In this document: piece by piece, positions 34,991 to 43,058 of the stretch
Position numbering within the stretch: position 1 is the stretch's first letter
Layout of the letters: the number at the start of each line of letters is the position of its first letter
Assembly: GCA_965198915.1 (NCBI GenBank)
Contig: CBDAQC010000006.1
Location: forward strand, 310,001 to 374,000
DNA from: BOG-908 sp965198915
Lineage (GTDB): Bacteria > Pseudomonadota > Alphaproteobacteria > Acetobacterales > Acetobacteraceae
Direction of reading: 5' to 3'
Length of the DNA stretch: 64,000 bases
Notes under the pieces: generated by a model
The model's database searches: none
Seen by the model: only the letters and a program-made list of their open reading frames with translations
What the model was told of the DNA's origin: nothing
Program-made: the position numbers and the translations under genes

Positions 34991-35126
34991 GAAAAAGGAA
35001 GGAAGGCCTTCTTTTTCGAGAAAAAGAAGCAAAAAGCTTTTGCTCCGCTGTCGCGCCGTGTTTCAGCGGGCGGCGACAGGGAGCAAAAGTTTCTTGGTCC
35101 TTTTTTTCTAAAAAGAACTGCTTGTT
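34991..35126. repeat. Family A repeat pair between etfB and etfA
   Basis: Forward arm 35002-35045 followed by CGCTGTCGCG; inverted arm 35078-35124 (CAGGGAGCAAAAGTTTCTTG...). It divides two subunit genes of one complex. Confidence 0.9.
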
Positions 35127-35876
35127 TTAGATTACTTTGGCCTCGGCGCGCAGTTTGTCCACCAGCTCGGCGACCGACCCCACCTTCTTGCCGGCTACCC
35201 GCTTGGCGGGTTCCACCACCTTCAGCGTGGTCAGCCGCGGCGCCGGGTCCACGCCCAGGTCGGCCGGCTTCATCGTCTCGATCTGCTTCTTGCGCGCCTT
35301 CATGATGTTCGGCAGCGAGGCGTAGCGCGGCTCGTTCAGCCGCAAATCGGCCGTCACGATCGCGGGAAGGGTCAGCGCCACCGTCTCCAGCCCGCCATCC
35401 ACCTCGCGCGTCACCGTCGCCGTGTCGCCCTCGATCGTCACCTTGCTGGCGAAGGTGCCCTGGGGCCAGCCCAGCAGGGCGGCCAGCATCTGGCCGGTGG
35501 CGTTCATGTCGTCGTCGATCGCCTGCTTGCCCAGGATGATCAGCCGCGGCTGCTCGCGCTCGGCGATCGCCTTTAACATCTTGGCCACCGCCAGCGGCTC
35601 CGGCGAAGCGTCCGTCTCCACCAATATGCCGCGATCCGCCCCCATCGCCAGCGCCGTGCGCAGCGTCTCCTGGCAGGCCGCCACGCCGATGGAGATCGCC
35701 ACTATCTCAGTGGCGACACCCTTCTCCTTCAGCCGGACCGCCTCCTCGATGGCGATCTCGTCGAACGGGTTCATCGCCATTTTCACGCCGGTCAGTTCCA
35801 CGCCGCTCTGGTCGGACTTCACCCGCACCTTCACGTTGTAATCGACGACCCGCTTCACGGGGACCAGCAGCTTCAT
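35127..35876 (-). CDS. etfB: Electron transfer flavoprotein beta subunit
   Basis: 249 residues. MKLLVPVKRVVDYNVKVRVK, NPFDEIAIEEAVRLKE, and the ETF beta signature VDGGLETVALTLPAIVTADLRLNEPRYASLPNIMKAR (seen as separate motifs) are clear. AMP/FAD-binding partner of EtfA. The ATG at 35876 follows AAGAAGAGAC. First gene of etfB-etfA-hbd. Confidence 0.96.
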   Translation of the reverse strand: MKLLVPVKRVVDYNVKVRVKSDQSGVELTGVKMAMNPFDEIAIEEAVRLKEKGVATEIVAISIGVAACQETLRTALAMGADRGILVETDASPEPLAVAKMLKAIAEREQPRLIILGKQAIDDDMNATGQMLAALLGWPQGTFASKVTIEGDTATVTREVDGGLETVALTLPAIVTADLRLNEPRYASLPNIMKARKKQIETMKPADLGVDPAPRLTTLKVVEPAKRVAGKKVGSVAELVDKLRAEAKVI

Positions 35877-35913
35877 CTTTGTCTCTTCTTGATGGGTGGC
35901 GTTTTGTTCACGC

Positions 35914-35942
35914 AGATAAGGGGCGCGGGTTTGCAGTGTCAA
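35914..35942 (-). promoter_or_regulatory. Candidate sigma-70 promoter of etfBA-hbd
   Basis: On the minus strand a perfect -35 TTGACA (35937-35942), 17-base spacer and -10 TTATCT (35914-35919), about 38 bases before etfB. The TTGACACTG string is shared with the TonB-receptor promoter candidate. Confidence 0.5.
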
Positions 35943-36001
35943 ACGCTTCGCCAGGAAAGCGGGCCCTCTTGTTGAGGGGAACTGGTCACTCGTGAGTAAG
36001 G

Positions 36002-36046
36002 CCAGGGGCTCTGCCCCTGGACCCCGCTAAGGACGGTCGTCCTTAG
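36002..36046. repeat. Two adjacent perfect hairpins (family B relative)
   Basis: CCAGGGGCTCTGCCCCTGG (36002-36020), then CTAAGGACGGTCGTCCTTAG (36027-36046). Together with the element at 36072 they fill the 301-base gap 35877-36177. Confidence 0.8.
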
Positions 36047-36071
36047 AACCTATCTACACGCACTCCTGCGA

Positions 36072-36148
36072 AATGGGTCTGGAGCCAAGGCCCCGTCACG
36101 CGCTAGCGTGCTTCGCACGATGGGGTTTGGGGCAGAGCCCCAACCTTG
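36072..36148 (+). repeat. Family B GC-rich repeat, long form
   Basis: GGTCTGGAGCCAAGGCCCC, then an insert CACGCGCTAGCGTGCTTCGC, then TTGGGGCAGAGCCCCAA. The same insert-bearing form is at 54905. It lies just downstream of the gene at 36178. Confidence 0.85.
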
Positions 36149-36177
36149 CCTGAAGTTCAACACTCCGCACGCCGGTC

Positions 36178-37677
36178 TTACTGGCTGCTCACCCGAACCC
36201 CCAGCAATTGCGCCCGCTGCAAAGCCGGCGCCTGCGCCACGTCGCCCAGGCTGACCTTCCCCGGCGGGTTCAGCGTAACGGTCAGGCGATGCGGGTTATC
36301 GAGGAAATGCGTCAGCTGGTCCGCCGCATCCGGCTGCTCCGGCAGCATGACGCCCAGCGCCACGATCGGCATCGCCAGTTGCGCGCGTATCAGCGCCGGA
36401 GAGGTGTGCGTCTGTTCGGCCGCCAGCTTGAAAAGGCGGTTGGTCAGGCTGTTATCGTCCCACACCAGCGTGGCCTGCTGCAGCGTCACGCCCATCAGCG
36501 CCGCGATCGTGGCGGCCGGCGCGGGTGACGGCCCGGCCGGCGCCACGTAGCCGGAAAAGCTGCCCTTGACGTGCAGCGTACCGAGGTCGTGCAGGCTGAT
36601 ATTCTCCTGGAACGCGGTGGCGCCGTCCGCGCCGCCGCGGCTGCTGGCGTCAATATCCAGCACGATCGCGTTCATACCGAATGCGGCCAGGCCCGCCGCC
36701 GCCGATGGCGGCACCGGCATGTCACCCAGCGCCACCGTCATCGCCGTCAGCCGCGCCCGCCCCTGCACCGCGCTGCCTGGGCTCCGTGCCTCCTGTTCGG
36801 CATGGAAATCGTGCGCGGCGATGGACGGGCCGGGGCTCACCTGCAGCGCGATGGCGGAGCCGTCCACCGAGCCGTAGCTCAACCCGGCCAGGCCGGTGGC
36901 GGCCGGGCTCTGCTGCAAGGCGGCCAGCAGGCCGGTGGCGTCCGCACCCTTCAACCCCAACGCGCCCACGGTCAGGTGCACCGGCGTGTGGCGCGGCCCG
37001 GTGCTGCCGTCGAACACGAGCGAGCGCATGTCCAGCGAAGCCAGCTTGCCGGAATCGTAGCCGCTGCCGCCGGCGGTGGCGACCGTCATCTTGAACGGGT
37101 TTTCCCCCTGAAGGGACGCCGCGAGTCCGGTGATGCGCTCGCTGTCATAGGCAAAGGCCAGCGCCGCATCTGCGGCGAAGCCCGGCTGGGCTCGGTTCTG
37201 CCCGGTGGGCGGCGTCGCGAACGGCCGGCCGCGCAGCCCGTGCAGCTCGGCACGCTCCAGTGTCAGCACGCCAGTCTGCGCGCCCGTCTCGCTCACCCGC
37301 ACGCCTGTCAGCGTCACGTCGCCCACCAGCTTGCGGCGGTCCGTCCAGGCCGGGTGGCCGCCAGGGTAGCGGGCGGGGTCGAACACGTCACGCAAGGCCG
37401 CCGCATGCACGCCGGACAGCACCATGGTGGATGCGGTCCAGCTCTCCCCATCGGGCCTGGCCACGGACAGGTCGTGCACCGTGGCCGTGCCGGTCAGCCC
37501 GTCTTCCACGATCGGGCCGTGGGTGATGCTGGCGCCGGCCAGCAGCTCGGCCAACTCCTGGTCCACCTTCTGCTCCGCCTGGCCGGTCACCTGGTGGTGG
37601 CTGACGGCACGCAGGGCGAGCGCGCCGCCGGCGATCAGTATGACCGCGCCGGCGCCAAGAAGTAGGCCACGCTGCAT
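36178..37677 (-). CDS. N-terminally anchored periplasmic protein, unknown function
   Basis: 499 residues. One membrane helix at about 5-22, the rest probably periplasmic and beta-rich, with repeated segments such as GVLTLERAELHGLRG and GTLHVKGSFSGYVA. The layout recalls YdgA/DUF945 or AsmA-like lipid-path proteins, but no motif settles it. Located between GC-rich repeats and the LCM-type methyltransferase gene, same strand. Confidence 0.65.
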   Translation of the reverse strand: MQRGLLLGAGAVILIAGGALALRAVSHHQVTGQAEQKVDQELAELLAGASITHGPIVEDGLTGTATVHDLSVARPDGESWTASTMVLSGVHAAALRDVFDPARYPGGHPAWTDRRKLVGDVTLTGVRVSETGAQTGVLTLERAELHGLRGRPFATPPTGQNRAQPGFAADAALAFAYDSERITGLAASLQGENPFKMTVATAGGSGYDSGKLASLDMRSLVFDGSTGPRHTPVHLTVGALGLKGADATGLLAALQQSPAATGLAGLSYGSVDGSAIALQVSPGPSIAAHDFHAEQEARSPGSAVQGRARLTAMTVALGDMPVPPSAAAGLAAFGMNAIVLDIDASSRGGADGATAFQENISLHDLGTLHVKGSFSGYVAPAGPSPAPAATIAALMGVTLQQATLVWDDNSLTNRLFKLAAEQTHTSPALIRAQLAMPIVALGVMLPEQPDAADQLTHFLDNPHRLTVTLNPPGKVSLGDVAQAPALQRAQLLGVRVSSQ

Positions 37678-37764
37678 GTGCTGGGGTGCTTTCGGGTTGT
37701 TTCGGACAGGGTATCGTCCGCGCCCAAGCCAAGGAAGCGGTTTCGAGAGTCTCCGGCCGCGCCG

Positions 37765-38607
37765 TCAGTTCGCGGCGGTGACGAAGTGGCTGAACGGCCC
37801 CGGCGCCAGCCCGTCCGTCCTGTCAGCGAACAGAAGCCGCGTGATTGCGTCCGCATCCAGGTCCTCAACCTGCGTGAAACCCGCGCGGCGCAGATCGGCT
37901 GCCAGCGCCGCCGGCTCGTAATACGTCCGCCAGGGCTCGCCGGCCGCCGCCGCCCGGTCCGCCAGCGCCTGGTAGGCGGTGCGCACCCGCTCCGGCCCGC
38001 GGCGGAAATCGCCGGCATAGTCCATCACAAGCCGCACGGTGCCGGCCGGCATCGCCGCCAGTGCCGCCCAGGTCGCCCGCAGCGCGTCGCGCTCCACATA
38101 GACGGCCACCCCCAGCATCGCGAACACCGCCGGCGCGTCGAAGCGGAACCCCGCCGCCCCCAGCACCGTGCGCAGATCCTGCCGCTCAAAATCCATGCCC
38201 ACGAAGTGCAGCCGCGCCGGCACTGGCAGCCCCGCCGCCGCCAGCAGCCCGCGTTTCCACGCCTGGGTCGCGGGGTGGTCCACCTCGAACACCTCCACAT
38301 CCGGCAGCACGCCCCGGCAGCCGAAGCTGTCCAGCCCCGCGCCCAGCAGCACGTATTGCCGCACCCCGCTTGCCGCCGCCGCCGCCAGCGCGTCCTCCGC
38401 CAGACGCGAGCGCCCCACCACGCTGGCCCGCAAGCGCACGGAGGCCGCGGCCGCCGCCACCTGCGCCCGCACCACCGCCGGCCCGTCCGGCCCCAGTATC
38501 GGCAGGGCCAACGGATCCGCGAACACCACCGGCGCGTCTGCCACCTGGTGGACCGCGCGCAGCACCGCCACTGCCAGGGCCGTCCGGCTCGGCTGTCCCT
38601 CGATCAT
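37765..38607 (-). CDS. LCM-type SAM-dependent methyltransferase
   Basis: 280 residues. The leucine carboxyl methyltransferase family pattern is present: RTALAVAVLRAVH start, SAM-binding VLLGAGLDSFGCR, and DHPATQAWK acidic motif. Bacterial members mostly have unknown targets, sometimes in secondary metabolism. ATG 38607. Confidence 0.75.
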   Translation of the reverse strand: MIEGQPSRTALAVAVLRAVHQVADAPVVFADPLALPILGPDGPAVVRAQVAAAAASVRLRASVVGRSRLAEDALAAAAASGVRQYVLLGAGLDSFGCRGVLPDVEVFEVDHPATQAWKRGLLAAAGLPVPARLHFVGMDFERQDLRTVLGAAGFRFDAPAVFAMLGVAVYVERDALRATWAALAAMPAGTVRLVMDYAGDFRRGPERVRTAYQALADRAAAAGEPWRTYYEPAALAADLRRAGFTQVEDLDADAITRLLFADRTDGLAPGPFSHFVTAAN

Positions 38608-38654
38608 CCGCGCTCTCCCGCCCGCCCGCCGCCACGTTCGCGCAGCCGGCGGAA

Positions 38655-38700
38655 AACACAAACTTTTGCAACTTTTGCCAAAAAAGAGCCGCTTGCCTTC
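38655..38700 (-). repeat. Family A repeat, worn inverted arm
   Basis: ACTTTTGCCAAAAAAGAGCC, then GCTTGCCTTCTCC, recognisable but degraded, between the methyltransferase gene and aroQ. Confidence 0.5.
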
Positions 38701-38735
38701 TCCTGCGCGCGCCACCCGTGCTACCCCGCGCCCAA

Positions 38736-39188
38736 ATGCCCCTCCCCCTCATCGCCGTCTTCAACGGCCCCAACCTGAACCTGCTCGGCCTGCGCGAACC
38801 CACGCTCTACGGCGCCGCCACGCTGGACGACCTGGAAGCCTTGTGCGCGGAGACCGCAGAGGCGCTGGACCTTTCCATCGATTTCCGCCAGACCAACCAC
38901 GAAGGCGAGCTGATTACCTGGGTGCAGGAGTGCCGGACCCGCGCCCGCGGCATCGTCATCAACCCGGGCGGCTACAGCCACACGTCGGTGGCGCTGATGG
39001 ACGCGCTGCTGGCCGCCGAACTTCCCACCGTCGAGGTCCACCTGACAAACATCCACGCGCGCGAGGAATTCCGCCGGACGTCGCTCATCTCGCGCGTGGC
39101 CCAGGGCGTCATCTGCGGCCTGGGCATACGCGGCTACGGCCTGGCGCTGACCGCGCTCGCCGAAATGCTGCTGGATGAGGACCAATGA
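38736..39188 (+). CDS. aroQ: 3-dehydroquinate dehydratase, type II
   Basis: 150 residues. NGPNLNLLGLREPTLYG with the catalytic Tyr, NPGGYSHTSVAL and EVHLTNIHAREEFR are diagnostic. Third step of the shikimate pathway. The stop overlaps the accB start (ATGA), so the aroQ-accB-accC genes are coupled, as in many proteobacteria. Confidence 0.95.
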   Translation: MPLPLIAVFNGPNLNLLGLREPTLYGAATLDDLEALCAETAEALDLSIDFRQTNHEGELITWVQECRTRARGIVINPGGYSHTSVALMDALLAAELPTVEVHLTNIHAREEFRRTSLISRVAQGVICGLGIRGYGLALTALAEMLLDEDQ

Positions 39189-39637
39189 GCAAGCTTCCCG
39201 TCGACGCCGACGCGATACGCGCGCTGGCCGAAATCCTGCTCGATACCGGGCTGACCGAAATAGAGATCGCCGAGGGCGACAGCCGCATACGCGTCAAGCG
39301 CGCGCCGGCGGTGATGCAGGCCGCCGTGCCGGGCCACCCTGGCGTGGCCCCGCCTGCCCCGGCCGCACAGCCCGCCCCCGAGGAGGACGGCTACGCCCGC
39401 CACCCAGGTGCGGTGAAAAGCCCCATGGTCGGCGTGGCCTACCTGGCACCCGAACCGGGTGCCGCCAATTTCGTCACCCCCGGCCAGATGGTCGCCGCCG
39501 GCCAGACCCTGTTGCTGATCGAGGCGATGAAGACCTTCAACCAGATCAAGGCGCCCCGCGCCGGCACCCTCAGCCGCATTCTCGTCAGCGCCGGCGTGCC
39601 GGTGGAATACGATGAAGTGCTGATGGTGATTGAGTAG
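39185..39637 (+). CDS. accB: Biotin carboxyl carrier protein of acetyl-CoA carboxylase
   Basis: 150 residues: N-terminal domain, a Pro/Ala linker at about 53-66, and the biotinyl domain with Lys116 in EAMKTFN. The biotin sequence is EAMKT rather than the commoner EAMKL/M. Carries CO2 for malonyl-CoA formation. Confidence 0.95.
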   Translation: MSKLPVDADAIRALAEILLDTGLTEIEIAEGDSRIRVKRAPAVMQAAVPGHPGVAPPAPAAQPAPEEDGYARHPGAVKSPMVGVAYLAPEPGAANFVTPGQMVAAGQTLLLIEAMKTFNQIKAPRAGTLSRILVSAGVPVEYDEVLMVIE

Positions 39638-39639
39638 GA

Positions 39640-41004
39640 ATGCCCGGTTCCCTGTTCGGCAAGATCCTGATCGCCAACCGCGGAGAGATCGCGCTGCGCG
39701 TGCAGCGCGCCTGCCGCGAGCTGGGCATAGGCACTGTCGCCGTCCACTCCACCGCGGATTCCGAGGCCATGCACGTCCGCCTGGCCGACGAGAGCGTGTG
39801 CATCGGCCCGCCCGCCGCGCGCGACAGCTACCTCAACATGGCCGCCATCCTGACCGCCGCCAGCGTGACCGGCGCGGACGCCATACACCCCGGCTACGGT
39901 TTCCTGTCGGAGAACGCGACCTTTGCGGAGATGGTGGAGGCGCACGGCCTGACCTTCATCGGCCCGTCCAGCGACCACATACGCATGATGGGCGACAAGA
40001 TCACCGCCCGCACCGCCATGGCCGGCCTCGGCGTGCCGCTCGTGCCAGGCTCCGCCGGCGCCCTGCCGGACCTGGACGCCGCCCGCGCCGTGGCAGCCCA
40101 AGTCGGCTACCCCGTGCTGATCAAGGCCACCGCCGGCGGCGGCGGCCGCGGCATGAAGGTCGCCCACGCCGAGCACGAGCTGGAGGAAGCCTGGCGCGTT
40201 GCCCGCACCGAAGCCCGCGCCGCCTTCGGCAACGACGAAGTCTACCTGGAAAAATACCTCGACCGCCCGCGCCACATCGAGCTGCAGGTCCTGGCCGACA
40301 GCCATGGCAACGTCGTCCATTTCGGCGAACGCGACTGCTCCCTGCAGCGCCGCCACCAGAAGCTGCTGGAAGAAGCGGGCTCGCCGGTGCTCACCGCCGC
40401 CGAACGTGACGCCATCGGCGCCACCGCCACCGCCGCCCTGGCCCGGCTAGGCTACCGCAACGCCGGAACGCTGGAGTTCCTCTACCAGGACGGCCAGTTC
40501 GCCTTCATCGAGATGAACACCCGCCTGCAGGTGGAACACCCGGTGACCGAAATGGTCTGTGACGTGGACCTGGTGCGCGAGCAGATACGCATCGCCGCCG
40601 GCCAGACGCTCGGCTACACCCAGGCGGACGTCAAATTTGCCGGCCACGCGATCGAATGCCGGGTGAATGCGGAAGATCCGGAGACCTTCTCGCCTACGCC
40701 GGGCCGCGTGCTGGCCTTCCACGCACCGGGCGGGCTCGGCGTGCGCGTCGATAGCGCGCTGTACGCCGGCTACATGGTGCCGCCCTATTATGACAGCCTG
40801 GTGGCCAAGCTGATCGTGCACGCGCCGACGCGGCCGGAGGCGATCGCACGGCTACGTCGCGCGCTGGACGAGTTTGCCGTGCTGGGCATCAAGACGACGC
40901 TGCCGCTGCATCAGCGGATCATCGAACAGCCGGAGTTCCAGGCGGGGGATTATACGATCCACTGGCTGGAGCAGTTCGTGGAGCGGGCGTTTCCCAAAGG
41001 GTAA
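39640..41004 (+). CDS. accC: Biotin carboxylase subunit of acetyl-CoA carboxylase
   Basis: 454 residues. ATP-grasp motifs KATAGGGGRGMKV, RHIELQVLADSHGNVVHFGE (shown in part), RDCSLQRRHQK and EMNTRLQVEHPVTE are complete. Two bases after accB. A single repeat arm follows the stop. Confidence 0.97.
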   Translation: MPGSLFGKILIANRGEIALRVQRACRELGIGTVAVHSTADSEAMHVRLADESVCIGPPAARDSYLNMAAILTAASVTGADAIHPGYGFLSENATFAEMVEAHGLTFIGPSSDHIRMMGDKITARTAMAGLGVPLVPGSAGALPDLDAARAVAAQVGYPVLIKATAGGGGRGMKVAHAEHELEEAWRVARTEARAAFGNDEVYLEKYLDRPRHIELQVLADSHGNVVHFGERDCSLQRRHQKLLEEAGSPVLTAAERDAIGATATAALARLGYRNAGTLEFLYQDGQFAFIEMNTRLQVEHPVTEMVCDVDLVREQIRIAAGQTLGYTQADVKFAGHAIECRVNAEDPETFSPTPGRVLAFHAPGGLGVRVDSALYAGYMVPPYYDSLVAKLIVHAPTRPEAIARLRRALDEFAVLGIKTTLPLHQRIIEQPEFQAGDYTIHWLEQFVERAFPKG

Positions 41005-41055
41005 GTCAAGGCCTTCTTTTTTGACAAAAAAGAAGCAAAAAACTTTTATCTCCCG
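41005..41055 (+). repeat. Family A repeat, single forward arm
   Basis: AAGGCCTTCTTTTTTGAC...GAAGCAAAAAACTTTT right after accC. Confidence 0.88.
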
Positions 41056-41112
41056 CCTGCACACGCGCCGCGCTCAGGTCCTGCAGCCCACCGCACTTGC
41101 AGAACCCCACGC

Positions 41113-41257
41113 CGTGTCTGTCTGGAAACACGGCCTGGCGAGTCAGCTAGCGGTGATTTCCGAGCACCGGAGCGGAGTGGCCTCCTGTGGCCACGAGCAC
41201 CGGAGCGCAGAAAATCGCCGCTAGATGGCCGCCAGGGCGTGTTTCCAGATAGACACG
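41113..41257. repeat. Long inverted repeat, MITE-like element
   Basis: Arms 41113-41159 and 41211-41257 (47 bases each) pair at roughly 85%, sharing GTCTGGAAACACG-like, CCTGGCG and CTAGCGG blocks. The centre has a second stem (GAGTGGCC/GGCCAC) and a direct repeat GAGCACCGGAGCG. No coding capacity. It ends at the stop of the 44-residue gene. Confidence 0.8.
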
Positions 41258-41392
41258 CTAGCCAGGCGTCTTGCCGTCTCCTAGATGCTCCAGCTTCTCC
41301 TGGACTTTCTTGTCCTCCTCGCTCAAGGGCGCCGGAGTCTGCACAGCCACGCCCGGCGGCACCGAACCCGGCTCGCGTTCCTTCTCGTCCAT
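41258..41392 (-). CDS. 44-residue hydrophilic protein
   Basis: Frame MDEKEREPGSVPPGVAVQTP..., charged and proline-containing, likely disordered. Its ATG shares a base with the TGA of the 64-residue gene upstream, so translation is probably coupled. Too short for the usual gene cut-off; support is the coupling and the coding-like codon use. Confidence 0.5.
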   Translation of the reverse strand: MDEKEREPGSVPPGVAVQTPAPLSEEDKKVQEKLEHLGDGKTPG

Positions 41393-41586
41393 CACTGGCC
41401 CTTTCCCGTTGCCGCCGCGTCCTCGTCCATTTCCTCGACCAGCTCCTCCACCGCGTGCCGGTCGGTTTTCACCGCGCGCTCGGCGAGCTTGTCGCCTTCT
41501 TTCGGCGCACCGTGCGCGTATTTGTCCAGTGCCGCCTCCGCCAGGTCGCGCGCCTTGTCGTAGGTCTCGTCCGTCTTGTCCGCCAT
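41392..41586 (-). CDS. 64-residue acidic helical protein (paralogue of gene at 57902)
   Basis: Frame begins MADKTDETYDKARDLAEAAL. Entirely hydrophilic and predicted helical. It aligns with the 59-residue protein at 57902 over about 45 residues: ARxLA...L....HG...EG..L...A...D..A..E.V. GGGAG lies six bases before the ATG. An EcfG-like promoter stands just upstream. Probably a stress-related small protein; the function is unknown. Confidence 0.7.
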   Translation of the reverse strand: MADKTDETYDKARDLAEAALDKYAHGAPKEGDKLAERAVKTDRHAVEELVEEMDEDAAATGKGQ

Positions 41587-41613
41587 GTTCGGCTCCCGTG
41601 TCGCACACCCGCG

Positions 41614-41639
41614 AACGTGACCCGGCGCGTGGCGGTTGC
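41614..41639 (-). promoter_or_regulatory. EcfG-like (general stress sigma) promoter candidate
   Basis: Minus strand GCAAC-N17-CGTT, one mismatch from the alphaproteobacterial EcfG consensus GGAAC-N16/17-CGTT, 28 bases upstream of the 64-residue gene. Confidence 0.45.
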
Positions 41640-41672
41640 CACCCAGGCCGGACGTGCCACGTTCACAGCTTG

Positions 41673-42452
41673 ATGCGCATCATCGCCCTCCTGCTCGCCG
41701 TGCTTCTGCCGCTGGCCGCACAGGCCGGCACCGACGCGGACGGGTTCGCCTGGCAGCAGCACCCGGGCGCGCAGGTTCTGCTGGATACCGTGCTGCGCGA
41801 CGAAGCCGGCCGAGCGGCGCCCTTGGTCAGTGCGCTCGGCGGCACGCCTGCCATACTGGATCTGGGCTACTTCCACTGCCCGTCGCTGTGCGGTGTCACG
41901 CGGGCGGATCTGTTCGCGGCGCTGCAGGCGGGCGGCCTGTCGCCCGGGCAGGACGTCTCCGTCGTCGCCGTCTCGATCGATCCGGCCGAGCGGCCCGCCG
42001 ACGCCGCCGACGCCAAGCGCGCCGATCTGGCCCAGTTGCCGCCGGCGTGGTCCGCCGGCGTGCACTACCTGACCGCCACGCCGTCCGGCATTGCGGCACT
42101 GGAACAGGCGGTGGGGTTCCACGCGCGCTGGGACGCGCGTTTCAAGCAGTTCATGCATCCGGCCGGGATCGTGGTGCTGACCCGCACGGGCAAGATCAGC
42201 TCCTACCTGCTCGGCGTTGGCTACGCGGCCGGCGACATGCGCGCGGCCGTGCTGCGTGCCGGTGACGGCGGCATCGCGCGCGCGGCGCTGCCGATCCTGC
42301 TCCTTTGCTTCCACTTCGACGCGACCACCGGGCGGTATACGCTGGCGGTGATGAAGCTTTTGCGGTTGTTGGGGGGGCTTACGGTTTTGACGATATTGGG
42401 GTTGGTTTTTGTGCTGAAGAAGAAAGAAAGGAAGAAAGGCCTTCTTTTCTGA
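41673..42452 (+). CDS. SCO1/SenC-like copper-chaperone family protein
   Basis: 259 residues. Signal peptide about 1-18 (AAQAG). A thioredoxin-like fold with YFHCPSLCGVT (CPxxC-like metal/redox pair) and a later MHPAG His, as in SCO proteins that load copper into cytochrome oxidase. A C-terminal membrane helix (LLRLLGGLTVLTILGLVFVL) is present. No cytochrome oxidase genes are near. The final KKGLLF and stop come from a repeat arm. Confidence 0.78.
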   Translation: MRIIALLLAVLLPLAAQAGTDADGFAWQQHPGAQVLLDTVLRDEAGRAAPLVSALGGTPAILDLGYFHCPSLCGVTRADLFAALQAGGLSPGQDVSVVAVSIDPAERPADAADAKRADLAQLPPAWSAGVHYLTATPSGIAALEQAVGFHARWDARFKQFMHPAGIVVLTRTGKISSYLLGVGYAAGDMRAAVLRAGDGGIARAALPILLLCFHFDATTGRYTLAVMKLLRLLGGLTVLTILGLVFVLKKKERKKGLLF

Positions 42453-42482
42453 AGAAAAGAAGCAAAAGACTTTTGGTCCGCT
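42430..42482 (+). repeat. Family A repeat, forward arm (upstream of DUF892-like gene)
   Basis: AAAGGCCTTCTTTTCTG...GAAGCAAAAGACTTTT, then GGTCCGCTGTCGCGC. It overlaps the end of the SCO1-like gene. Its inverted partner is at 43012, beyond the next gene. Confidence 0.85.
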
Positions 42483-42515
42483 GTCGCGCGGCTGTCTTGC
42501 GAGGTGGAGTGTGTT

Positions 42516-42983
42516 GTGGCCGAGGTTAATACGTTGCGTGGTCTGCTGGTCGATTGCGTGCAGGATCTGCGTGAGGGCGAGGAGCTGACCTGCACGCGCG
42601 CCGCAAAGCTGCGGGCCATCCTGACCCGGCGTGCTGAGCAGGCGCGTGCGCGTGCCCAGGCACTCGACACGATCGCATCCGGCCTGGGCGCGACGACACG
42701 CGGACCGGAAAACCTCTGGATGGGCAGCATGTTCGATGATGCAGGCCGGGACACGGAGATGGTCGCGCCAGGTCCGCTGCTGGACGCCGCCCTGATCGGT
42801 GCGGTGCGCAAGATGACCGTCGCGGCGCTGGTCTCCTACGAGACGGCGATCGCAGCCGCCCACGCGCTCGGCCTGGCAGACGCCGCCCACGCGCTCCGCC
42901 AGGCAAGGACAGAAGAAAGCGAGGCGGACAGCCAACTCGCCAAAGCACTCACGTCAGCGATCGCCGACTCCCGTCAAAACTGA
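42516..42983 (+). CDS. DUF892/YciF-like ferritin-fold protein (tentative)
   Basis: 155 residues, all-helical. The start LRGLLVDCVQDLREGEELTC resembles the opening of DUF892 (YciF-like) stress proteins; the body has two helical pairs with a GPENLWMGSMFDDAGRD linker. GTG 42516 has GGTGGAG seven bases upstream; GTG 42504 is an alternative. The gene is bracketed by opposed repeat arms. Confidence 0.5.
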   Translation: MAEVNTLRGLLVDCVQDLREGEELTCTRAAKLRAILTRRAEQARARAQALDTIASGLGATTRGPENLWMGSMFDDAGRDTEMVAPGPLLDAALIGAVRKMTVAALVSYETAIAAAHALGLADAAHALRQARTEESEADSQLAKALTSAIADSRQN

Positions 42984-43011
42984 AGCGCCTATCCAGCACT
43001 CGCCGACAGGG

Positions 43012-43058
43012 ACCAGAAGTTTTTTGCTTCTTTTTTCCAAAAAAGAAGGCCTTGCTTC
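43012..43058 (-). repeat. Family A repeat, inverted arm (downstream of DUF892-like gene)
   Basis: GGGACCAGAAGTTTTTTGC...AAAAGAAGGCCTTGC, abutting the stop of the convergent MetX-like gene. Confidence 0.9.
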
